NCBI GenBank assembly: GCA_030531085.1
Contig: JAUNOM010000027.1
Span: 1-33,399 of the forward strand
Reading direction: 5' to 3'
Length of the DNA: 33,399 nt
Source of the DNA: Prevotellaceae bacterium
GTDB lineage: Bacteria; Bacteroidota; Bacteroidia; Bacteroidales; Bacteroidaceae
The stretch's first letter is position 1, and each line of letters opens with the position of its first letter. Under the pieces are notes generated by a model. It did no database searches and was not told the DNA's origin. It worked only from the letters and a program-made list of their open reading frames with translations. The position numbers and the translations under genes were made by a program. Positions 1 to 8,622 of this stretch are shown here, in pieces.

Positions 1-138
1 ATCACTGTTTCTTTGCTATGCCAGTGTAACGCGGCGAATGCTGCGGTTCTGCATCCCCGAAAACAAATAAAAAACATTAAAAAAGACTTTTGCGAAATCA
101 TTCTTTATTCTTCATTCTTCGTTTTTCTTTTTTATTTG

Positions 139-146
139 TAACTTTG
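139..146 (+). promoter_or_regulatory. Bacteroidetes-type -7 box before the AAA-ATPase-like gene
   Basis: TAACTTTG matches the TAnnTTTG -7 consensus of the Bacteroidetes primary sigma factor. The expected -33 position (about 115-118) has only a pyrimidine-rich TTCT, so the upstream box is weak. Four imperfect 7-bp units (ATTCTTT, ATTCTTC, ATTCTTC, GTTTTTC at 100-127) cover this region. Nothing convincing is coded in 1-138; a short open frame ending near 70 could be the tail of a gene outside the window. Confidence 0.5.
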
Positions 147-174
147 CAAAAAATCAATATAAGCGCTTGTGAAT

Positions 175-1341
175 ATGATGGACAGCTTCAAACAAAACAA
201 CTTTAGACGCCTGCCTGAGGGCATTCAGTCATTTGAAATGATAAGAAAGGGCAACTACGTCTATGTTGACAAGACAGACTTGGTATGGCATCTGGCAAAC
301 GGCCGGATGTTTAACTACCTCAGTCGCCCGCGTCGCTTCGGCAAGTCACTGCTTGTCGACACACTTCGCTGTTACTTTGAGGGAAGGAAAGAACTCTTTG
401 AGGGTCTGAAGATAATGGAGCTGGAAAAGGAATGGAAGGTTAGTCCCGTTATTCGCTTTGACATGAGCAACGCCGGAGCCTCGGCGGAAGACATGAACAG
501 TTACTTTAACTCCACATTCAGAAGGCTGGAGCACGACTATAACGTGAGGACTTTCGATGGGGACGGGCTTGTCGCACGCTTTGAGAATATCCTCCGCACC
601 GCAAGCGGTGAGGGCGAGAACCCCGTGGTGATACTTATAGACGAGTATGACTCACCATTGCAGCACTCTTGGCACACCCCGGAGCATGAGGCTTGTACGG
701 CAATATACAGAAAAATGTTTGCCTTGCTGAAGTCATGCACACTATATGAGCGTTTCGTGTTTCTGACAGGCATCACCAAGTTCACACAAATCTCACTTTT
801 CTCTGTACTGAACAACCTTACCAACGTAAGTTTCATGCCCCAGTATGCAGCCATCTGCGGCATCACCGAGCAGGAAATCCACGACAATTTCATGCCCGAG
901 ATAGAGGCTATGGCAATACATGACGGCGAGACAGCTGACGGTGTCTTTGCAAAGCTGAAGCACAATTACGACGGATATCATTTCAGTGACAAGAATATGG
1001 TGGACATATACAATCCCTTTAGCCTCGTCACTTCTCTCGCGCAGTTGCGGATAGGCAACTACTGGGTATCCTCTGGAGCCACGTCGATGCTGCCCAAGTT
1101 TGTTGAGGATTTGGAATTGAAAATCAAAGACATGGAAGCCATCCCTGTAGACAAGAGCATTTTGGAGAGTTCCGATGTCACAGGCGGCGCGGAACTGTTT
1201 CTCTATCAGTCGGGATATCTCACCATCAGAAATTTCAACAGTCTCGATTACATACTTGGCATTCCCAATAACGAGGTGCGCCAGGCACTGTATGCTGTGG
1301 TAATCCCGGCGCTGACCCTTCGCAGCCAGAAATTATATTAG
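175..1341 (+). CDS. AAA-ATPase-like protein, C-terminally truncated
   Basis: This belongs to the AAA-ATPase-like family common in Bacteroidetes, whose members usually have about 500-550 residues: an N-terminal ATPase domain followed by a C-terminal PD-(D/E)XK nuclease-like domain. A Walker A-like RPRRFGKS lies near residue 52 and a Walker B ILIDEYDSPL near residue 155. The family blocks FLTGITKF and YDGYHF follow. The reading frame stops after about 388 residues, just past NNEVRQAL, so the nuclease-like domain is missing, and no continuation is visible downstream. The last ten residues look like read-through into unrelated DNA. A GTG at 169 is a possible start, but the ATGs at 175 or 178 are more likely. 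The biological role of the family is not known. The gene is separated from rpsL by about 300 bp and is not part of the ribosomal operon. It may be a decaying copy. Confidence 0.75.
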   Translation: MMDSFKQNNFRRLPEGIQSFEMIRKGNYVYVDKTDLVWHLANGRMFNYLSRPRRFGKSLLVDTLRCYFEGRKELFEGLKIMELEKEWKVSPVIRFDMSNAGASAEDMNSYFNSTFRRLEHDYNVRTFDGDGLVARFENILRTASGEGENPVVILIDEYDSPLQHSWHTPEHEACTAIYRKMFALLKSCTLYERFVFLTGITKFTQISLFSVLNNLTNVSFMPQYAAICGITEQEIHDNFMPEIEAMAIHDGETADGVFAKLKHNYDGYHFSDKNMVDIYNPFSLVTSLAQLRIGNYWVSSGATSMLPKFVEDLELKIKDMEAIPVDKSILESSDVTGGAELFLYQSGYLTIRNFNSLDYILGIPNNEVRQALYAVVIPALTLRSQKLY

Positions 1342-1513
1342 GTTTAGTAAGGCTTTTATGGGATGTCATTTAGATTTAGTCCCACAGATTGAACCATCAT
1401 AAAAAACTATTAATATCAAATGGAATGACTGTTTAAGCGATGGAGTCTTCATGATAATAATAGTTAAATAATAATAAAAAAGATGGAGATAGAGTGCGAT
1501 TTGTTAATATTAA

Positions 1514-1545
1514 TTAGGTAAATTCAGAAAAAAGTAGTACCTTTG
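1514..1545 (+). promoter_or_regulatory. str operon promoter before rpsL
   Basis: A TTAG box (1514-1517), a 20-bp spacer and TACCTTTG (1538-1545) fit the Bacteroidetes -33/-7 pattern. The transcript would carry a leader of about 95 nt with a short dyad ATGGC-TATA-GCCAT at 1580-1593, then A-rich sequence up to the rpsL start. The 28 bases at 1522-1549 match those at the rplC promoter in 26 positions. The rest of the gap 1342-1513 is AT-rich and shows no gene. Confidence 0.75.
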
Positions 1546-1645
1546 CACCCCGAAAGGCTAAATATGGCCTTGTGATAGCATGGCTATAGCCATTTAATGT
1601 GTTGAATACAAATAAAATAATATATAATTAAAAACTAAAAAAGAA

Positions 1646-2029
1646 ATGCCTACAATTCAACAATTGGTAAGAAAAGGCAGACAGGTACTTGTAGACAAGA
1701 GCAAGTCACCAGCTTTGGACTCATGCCCTCAGCGTCGTGGTGTGTGCGTGCGTGTGTATACAACTACCCCTAAGAAGCCTAATTCGGCTATGCGTAAGGT
1801 AGCCCGTGTTCGTCTGACGAACTCAAAAGAAGTTAACTCCTACATCCCAGGTGAGGGCCACAACCTTCAAGAGCACTCTATTGTGCTGGTGCGTGGCGGA
1901 CGTGTTAAGGACCTCCCAGGTGTACGTTATCACATCGTGCGCGGCACTCTTGATACAGCAGGTGTGGCCAACCGCACACAGCGCCGTTCAAAGTACGGAG
2001 CTAAGCGTCCTAAGGCTGGCAAGAAGTAA
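1646..2029 (+). CDS. rpsL: 30S ribosomal protein S12 (uS12)
   Basis: S12 sits at the decoding centre of the 30S subunit and helps inspect codon-anticodon pairing. The 127-residue protein has the family-wide block [13 protein letters not shown] (residues 40-51) and [13 protein letters not shown] near residue 85. The lysines where streptomycin-resistance substitutions usually arise (K43/K44 and K88 here, counting Met) are intact, so the sequence predicts a streptomycin-sensitive S12. It is the first gene of the str operon, with rpsG 142 bp downstream. The start is preceded by an A-rich stretch rather than a clear Shine-Dalgarno, which is usual for this phylum. Confidence 0.98.
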   Translation: MPTIQQLVRKGRQVLVDKSKSPALDSCPQRRGVCVRVYTTTPKKPNSAMRKVARVRLTNSKEVNSYIPGEGHNLQEHSIVLVRGGRVKDLPGVRYHIVRGTLDTAGVANRTQRRSKYGAKRPKAGKK

Positions 2030-2171
2030 GCCTTGGTGAGAGAAAGGAAACAAAAACAACAAAGTTAACGTTTTGCTGATTGTTAAGACGAAAGGTTGAG
2101 TAAATGCCCAGGTGTGGGCGTTGAAGATACGTAAGGACAAGACAACCTCAGCAAGATTATTAAAGACTAAA

Positions 2172-2648
2172 ATGAGAAAAGCAAAACCAAAGAAGCGTGT
2201 GATCCTTCCAGATCCCGTTTACAATGACCAGAAAGTGTCAAAGTTCGTTAACCATCTGATGTATGATGGCAAGAAGAACACCTCTTATCAGATTTTCTAT
2301 GCTGCTCTGAACACAGTGGGTGAGAAGATGCAGAACGAGGAGAAGTCAGCTCTCGAGATATGGAAGCAGGCTCTTGACAACATCACTCCGCACGTGGAGG
2401 TGAAGAGCCGCCGTATCGGTGGTGCCACTTTCCAGGTGCCTACAGAGATTCGTCCGGACCGCAAGGAGTCCATCTCAATGAAGAACCTTATCGCCTTCGC
2501 ACGCAAGCGTGGCGGCAAGGGCATGGCAGACAAGCTCGCTGCAGAGATAATGGACGCCTACAACAACCAGGGTGGTGCCTACAAGCGTAAGGAGGATATG
2601 CACCGTATGGCCGAGGCTAACCGTGCGTTCGCACATTTCCGTTTCTAA
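2172..2648 (+). CDS. rpsG: 30S ribosomal protein S7 (uS7)
   Basis: S7 is a primary assembly protein of the 30S head that binds the 3' major domain of 16S rRNA near the E site. The 158-residue product starts MRKAKPKKR, as Bacteroidetes S7 proteins do, and contains [10 protein letters not shown] near residue 30, [13 protein letters not shown] near residue 83 and FAHFRF at the C-terminus. The frame is open further upstream to a GTG at 2112, but those residues (MWALKIRK...) do not resemble S7, so the ATG at 2172 is preferred. The 142-nt gap after rpsL is where S7 feeds back on its operon in E. coli. Whether it does so here cannot be told. Confidence 0.97.
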   Translation: MRKAKPKKRVILPDPVYNDQKVSKFVNHLMYDGKKNTSYQIFYAALNTVGEKMQNEEKSALEIWKQALDNITPHVEVKSRRIGGATFQVPTEIRPDRKESISMKNLIAFARKRGGKGMADKLAAEIMDAYNNQGGAYKRKEDMHRMAEANRAFAHFRF

Positions 2649-2674
2649 TTATTTATTAATAAGGAGGAAAAGAA

Positions 2675-4792
<2,118 letters not shown>

Positions 4793-4803
4793 TAGATAAC
4801 AAT

Positions 4804-4851
4804 GAGGACAGGAGCACGTGAGCAAATGACTCTTTACGTGCTTCCTGCCTC
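4804..4851 (+). promoter_or_regulatory. Long hairpin between fusA and rpsJ
   Basis: The arms at 4804-4819 and 4836-4851 pair over 15 base pairs in three blocks (GAGG/CCTC, CAGGA/TCCTG, GCACGT/ACGTGC), with one bulged base on each side. Inside, GAG/CTC may pair further. No strict T-run follows (CGTACTATTTTAATATT), so it looks more like an RNA processing or protein-binding element than an intrinsic terminator. It lies about 40 nt before the rpsJ start. The function is inferred only from position and structure. Confidence 0.55.
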
Positions 4852-4889
4852 GTACTATTTTAATATTCACTAATAAACAAAGACAGAAA

Positions 4890-5195
4890 ATGAGTCAGAA
4901 AATCCGTATCAAGCTCAAGTCTTACGACCACACTCTCGTTGACAAGTCAGCCGAGAAGATTGTTAAGGCTGTAAAGGCTACAGGCGCTATCGTCAGTGGA
5001 CCAATTCCACTCCCTACACATAAGCGCATTTACACTGTGAACCGCTCTACCTTCGTTAACAAGAAGAGCCGTGAACAGTTCCAGCTCTCAGACTACAAGC
5101 GTCTGATAGACATCTACAGTTCAACAACCAAGACAATCGACGCTCTCATGAAGCTCGACCTTCCTTCTGGTGTTGAGGTAGAGATTAAGGTGTAG
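4890..5195 (+). CDS. rpsJ: 30S ribosomal protein S10 (uS10)
   Basis: S10 is a 30S head protein, also known as NusE in antitermination complexes with NusB. The 101-residue product has the expected start [14 protein letters not shown], the block [17 protein letters not shown] near residue 38 and the end [11 protein letters not shown]. In most bacteria it is co-transcribed with rplC just downstream. Here it is the last gene of its operon: a strong intrinsic terminator begins 36 bp after the stop, and the next ribosomal gene, rplC, is 13.9 kb away. Confidence 0.98.
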   Translation: MSQKIRIKLKSYDHTLVDKSAEKIVKAVKATGAIVSGPIPLPTHKRIYTVNRSTFVNKKSREQFQLSDYKRLIDIYSSTTKTIDALMKLDLPSGVEVEIKV

Positions 5196-5230
5196 TTTAA
5201 CTCCCTTTGTGGGAAGCTATAAGGTATAAA

Positions 5231-5267
5231 GGCCACAACCGTGACATCTGCGGTTGTGGCCTTTTTT
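5231..5267 (+). terminator. Intrinsic terminator after rpsJ
   Basis: A perfect 11-bp stem (GGCCACAACCG at 5231-5241 with CGGTTGTGGCC at 5251-5261) encloses a 9-nt loop and is followed by six T residues (5262-5267). This is a textbook Rho-independent terminator and closes the str/rpsJ transcript. Confidence 0.95.
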
Positions 5268-5298
5268 AGTTATGGCCAGAAGATTTCAGCCGAAACGC

Positions 5299-5329
5299 TT
5301 GGCTGTTACACTGAAAAATCCTAATTTTG
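5299..5329 (+). promoter_or_regulatory. Promoter before the MG2-like gene
   Basis: TTGG (5299-5302), a 19-bp spacer and TAATTTTG (5322-5329) match the Bacteroidetes -33/-7 pattern. It lies directly behind the rpsJ terminator and 48 bp before the next start codon, so the downstream gene has its own transcription unit. Confidence 0.65.
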
Positions 5330-5377
5330 CAATGTGACACCCTAAAACTAATAACTAACCACCTCCTTGTAACCTAA

Positions 5378-8185
5378 ATGAATAAGTCCGTTATAATCAT
5401 ACTACTCCTTCTATATTCTATCTGCGGTTATGCGGATTGCATCGACTCATTGGAGTTGAGCATACGCAATAATCCGCAGATACAGGAGAAGGTGTATATA
5501 CATACGGACAACCAGTGCTATTATCTTGGCGACACCTTGTGGTATAAGGCTTATGTTACCCGTGCTGATGATTTGCGGCCTACGGACATTAGCCGTATAC
5601 TTTATGTGGAGCTGCTCACCCCTGACGGTTATCTTGTGGAGCGGCAGCAGTTGCGTTTGCGGAGAGATGGCAGTGCAAAAGGTCAGTTCGCCTTGAAAGA
5701 CAGTCTCTATTCTGGGTACTATGAGTTGCGTGCATACACACGGTGGCAGCTTAACTTTAATGTGACGCATAAGAAGTATTACAGTATAAACCGCCATGTG
5801 TTCTACAGAAAAGATTTTGAACGTGATTATTTCCGTGATTATGAAGGGCTGTACTCACGTGTGTTTCCTGTATATGAGAAACCGGACACCATTGGTGACT
5901 ATGCGGATAAACGCATAATACCACGCCCCAAGCAACGTATATATGTGGATAAGCTGAAACTAAATGTCGCCTTCTTTCCGGAAGGGGGACAGCTGGTGCA
6001 GGGCTTGCCATGCCGAATGGCTTTTGAGGTGACGGACCAGAACGGAGCGGCTGTTGATATAACCGGCTGTTTGGACAATGGACAGGTGTTGCGAACAGAG
6101 TACTTGGGGCGTGGCACCGTTGTTGTCACACCGGATGAACAGAGAATGAAGGCACACTTTGAATGGGCAGGAAAGGAGTATTCCTTTAAGCTGCCGCGGG
6201 CTGTGATGGCAGGGTGCGCGATTATGTACAGTCACAGTGATGGCATACTGCACTGCAGGGCAGTGGGTAAAAGGATAGCAGCCGTGTCGATAGCCTGCCG
6301 TGGTAGGGTCAGCAACTTTATAAGAGTAAAGGGAGAGGGGGATTCTCTTGTATTGAATGTTAAGGGAATGGGCCTGCCCACAGGGGTTAATGACATCGTG
6401 GTATACGATGATTATGCAAACCCTATAGCCGCAAGGCAGATATTCGTGAACAACAATGATGTTGGGGTAGAGTTGAGTGCCAGTCTGATGAAGGCAGGTA
6501 CAGATACTGTTATAGAACCTTATCGGACTACGGTTGGGCCGTACGATGCTGTGACAGTGTCAGTAAATAGTGGAGAAAGTGGAAGGAAACAGTTGAGGAG
6601 TGTCACTGTATCTGTTCGCGACACGAGAAGTGATGAGTGCACGTATGATGATGGTAACATTCTTACAGACATGATACTTGCAGGAGACCTAAAGGGTTTT
6701 GTGGCAAATCCGGAATATTATTTCAATGGCATTGACGATAAGCGCCAGCGGCATCTGGATATGCTGATGATGGTGCAGGGGTGGCGCAAGTATGGCAGGA
6801 GGGAGAAGATACGATATGATCCGGAAAGGACCCTGACGTATGAGGGATGTGTGTTCAAGACCCCGGACAACCTAAAGCTGTCAAATGACATAGGAGTTGA
6901 GGATCTGTCTGATATGAACAGTGAGGAAAGCAGTATGGAAAAGGAGACTGATGATATAGTGAATAAGGCGAGGAGTGAGGCTGAGTCATCAGGAATATAC
7001 GGCCGTGCTGATACTCAAGACAGTGATGACGAGGAGGAATTCACACCGGAAGAGTTTACAACGGAGCAGCAGATAAGTAGTGGAGTGTTGAACAGGAAGA
7101 ATGATAAATTATGGAAAAAGGAGATTATAGTGGAGGCAGAGCTGATAAAAGACGGATATGTTGCCAGTGTATCATTGAGGCCAGACTCCAAAGGACACTT
7201 CGTGTTCCAGATACCGGAATATTATGGACAGGCCGTTTTGTTCGTTACAGCCTATCAGCGCAAGGACTCTCTGAAGGAAAGTCTGGTAAGTCGTGGCAAT
7301 GAAGAGTTTGGGGTCATGGAGTATCCGGACCTGTATGTGAAGAGGGACTGGTTCTTTCCTAACTTTATTTCTCCCTATTCATGGTTTCAGACTCATACAC
7401 CGGAAATGCCGTTGGATACATATAGTGATGTTTTTTCAGAAGAAGAGACAGACAGTGTGGCGGCTTCAGTGGTTTTGGATAACTTTACAGTCCGGAAATT
7501 CAGAAGGACCAAACTTGCTCTGCAATATGACAAACCTGCAATAAGAAAGGATGCCTATGACTTATATAACGATGTTACGGACTGCGGACTGTCATACGGT
7601 ACATTCACTGTTGAATTTCCTCTACAGGCTGCTACGTTTATGTTCGGATATCTTGGTATGCCTATAGACTTTAAGGTTAGGGGAACGGTGGATGGCATCA
7701 CCTATTACACCAACTATCCTTCTAACCCTTATGTAACAAAAAAGGAGAAAACAAGACCTCTTTCTTTAGTACTTCTAAGAGCCTGTAATGACTTAAGCAG
7801 GATAAAAGACTTCTGTTTGCTGTCAGATTATGACAAGCGTGCTGACACACGCCTGCAAATAGGAACGGGTATAGAGGACATTACAACGAACATAATACCA
7901 GTGTCGGATGAAGGAAGACGGTATGTCTATAAGGCGCGCCGTTATATTTATCCGGGATATGCCGTGGCAGAGGAGTTCTATTCGCCAGATTATTCTAAGG
8001 CCAGGCCAACAGAGCCCGTAGACTATCGCCGTACTCTGTATTGGAATCCAGATGCAAAACTAAATTCTGACGGTCAGTTTTCCACCATAATATATACGGG
8101 CTCGCGTGAGTGCCGCATAAGTGTGAATGCCTGCGGAGTGGGGGCCGACGGCCGGATTTATTATACGGGCAGCAGGAAAGATTAG
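5378..8185 (+). CDS. Secreted MG2/macroglobulin-like domain protein
   Basis: This is a large exported protein of 935 residues. A short signal peptide (hydrophobic core VIIILLLLYSIC) ends at a likely signal peptidase I site GYA|DC near residue 19. The lipobox is poor, so a lipoprotein is less likely. The first mature domain, with EKVYIHTDNQCYYLGDTLWY (about residues 38-57) and GYYELRAYTRW near residue 115, resembles the MG2 domain of the alpha-2-macroglobulin-like proteins that Bacteroidetes export to the periplasm or outer membrane. An acidic linker (residues about 500-560) is followed by beta-rich sequence. No thioester motif (CxEQ) and no TonB-receptor barrel were seen. The function is unknown; family members are often hypothetical surface proteins. 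It is a single gene between a terminator and a repeat array and has no evident link to translation. Confidence 0.65.
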   Translation: MNKSVIIILLLLYSICGYADCIDSLELSIRNNPQIQEKVYIHTDNQCYYLGDTLWYKAYVTRADDLRPTDISRILYVELLTPDGYLVERQQLRLRRDGSAKGQFALKDSLYSGYYELRAYTRWQLNFNVTHKKYYSINRHVFYRKDFERDYFRDYEGLYSRVFPVYEKPDTIGDYADKRIIPRPKQRIYVDKLKLNVAFFPEGGQLVQGLPCRMAFEVTDQNGAAVDITGCLDNGQVLRTEYLGRGTVVVTPDEQRMKAHFEWAGKEYSFKLPRAVMAGCAIMYSHSDGILHCRAVGKRIAAVSIACRGRVSNFIRVKGEGDSLVLNVKGMGLPTGVNDIVVYDDYANPIAARQIFVNNNDVGVELSASLMKAGTDTVIEPYRTTVGPYDAVTVSVNSGESGRKQLRSVTVSVRDTRSDECTYDDGNILTDMILAGDLKGFVANPEYYFNGIDDKRQRHLDMLMMVQGWRKYGRREKIRYDPERTLTYEGCVFKTPDNLKLSNDIGVEDLSDMNSEESSMEKETDDIVNKARSEAESSGIYGRADTQDSDDEEEFTPEEFTTEQQISSGVLNRKNDKLWKKEIIVEAELIKDGYVASVSLRPDSKGHFVFQIPEYYGQAVLFVTAYQRKDSLKESLVSRGNEEFGVMEYPDLYVKRDWFFPNFISPYSWFQTHTPEMPLDTYSDVFSEEETDSVAASVVLDNFTVRKFRRTKLALQYDKPAIRKDAYDLYNDVTDCGLSYGTFTVEFPLQAATFMFGYLGMPIDFKVRGTVDGITYYTNYPSNPYVTKKEKTRPLSLVLLRACNDLSRIKDFCLLSDYDKRADTRLQIGTGIEDITTNIIPVSDEGRRYVYKARRYIYPGYAVAEEFYSPDYSKARPTEPVDYRRTLYWNPDAKLNSDGQFSTIIYTGSRECRISVNACGVGADGRIYYTGSRKD

Positions 8186-8219
8186 TGCAGCATCCGTATC
8201 TTTCGCACAAAACCATCCC

Positions 8220-8256
8220 AAAAGCTATCAGATTGCCTTGTAATCAGATAGCTTTT
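8220..8256. terminator. Hairpin after the MG2-like gene, possible terminator
   Basis: AAAAGCTATCAGATT (8220-8234) and AATCAGATAGCTTTT (8242-8256) are inverted repeats matching in 14 of 15 positions around a 7-nt loop. A-rich and T-rich ends make it look like a bidirectional terminator. It overlaps the first unit of the 22-bp repeat array, so its role may instead belong to that array. Confidence 0.45.
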
Positions 8257-8323
8257 ACCTTGTAATTTGATAGATATTGCAAGGTAATCAGATAGATATT
8301 ACAAGGTGATTTGATAGCTTTTG
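8236..8323. repeat. Tandem 22-bp degenerate repeat array (four units)
   Basis: Four back-to-back 22-bp units lie at 8236-8257, 8258-8279, 8280-8301 and 8302-8323. Each carries AT, two variable bases, then GATAG at the same offset (8247, 8269, 8291, 8313). The first two units begin CCTTG and the last two begin CAAGG, the reverse complement, so the border motif switches orientation in mid-array. An inverted CTATC half-unit precedes the array at 8225-8229. There are no unique spacers, so it is not CRISPR. The 22-bp period is about two helical turns. The rest of 8186-8622 is AT-rich non-coding DNA apart from the hsdR promoter. Confidence 0.7.
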
Positions 8324-8556
8324 CAGTGCCGTAGTTGAATTTTCCAATCATTAGAAATCCCATATGGTTGATGTTTATTGTGGAATATTCGTTTAACAAT
8401 TTTCTAACCCGAACTTTGAGATTATTGTCCGGATGTATGTTGTCCTGCAAATACGCGAGGCAATATAATTGTGTATAAAGTTTATTTGGGCGAATACGAA
8501 TACGTTAAGTCAGTATATGCCTTTTAGTCACTTTTTGCGAAAAAATGTAAAAATAA

Positions 8557-8587
8557 TTGGAGTATCAAATATAATTCACTATTTTTG
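8557..8587 (+). promoter_or_regulatory. hsd operon promoter
   Basis: TTG (8557-8559), a 20-bp spacer and TATTTTTG (8580-8587) fit the Bacteroidetes promoter pattern, 35 bp before the hsdR start codon. hsdR, hsdM, the DUF1016 gene and hsdS follow on the same strand with small gaps or overlaps and probably share this promoter. Confidence 0.65.
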
Positions 8588-8622
8588 CAGAAACAAACTT
8601 CCGATAATGTTACTTATTATAT

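Noticed and set aside
2112-2171. Upstream GTG start for rpsG
   Set aside because: The extra 20 residues do not resemble S7; the family start is the ATG at 2172.
5378-5440. Lipoprotein signal for the MG2-like protein
   Set aside because: The residues before Cys are YAD, a poor lipobox; a signal peptidase I site after GYA fits better.
8236-8323. CRISPR array
   Set aside because: Units are contiguous and degenerate, without unique spacers, and no cas genes are present.
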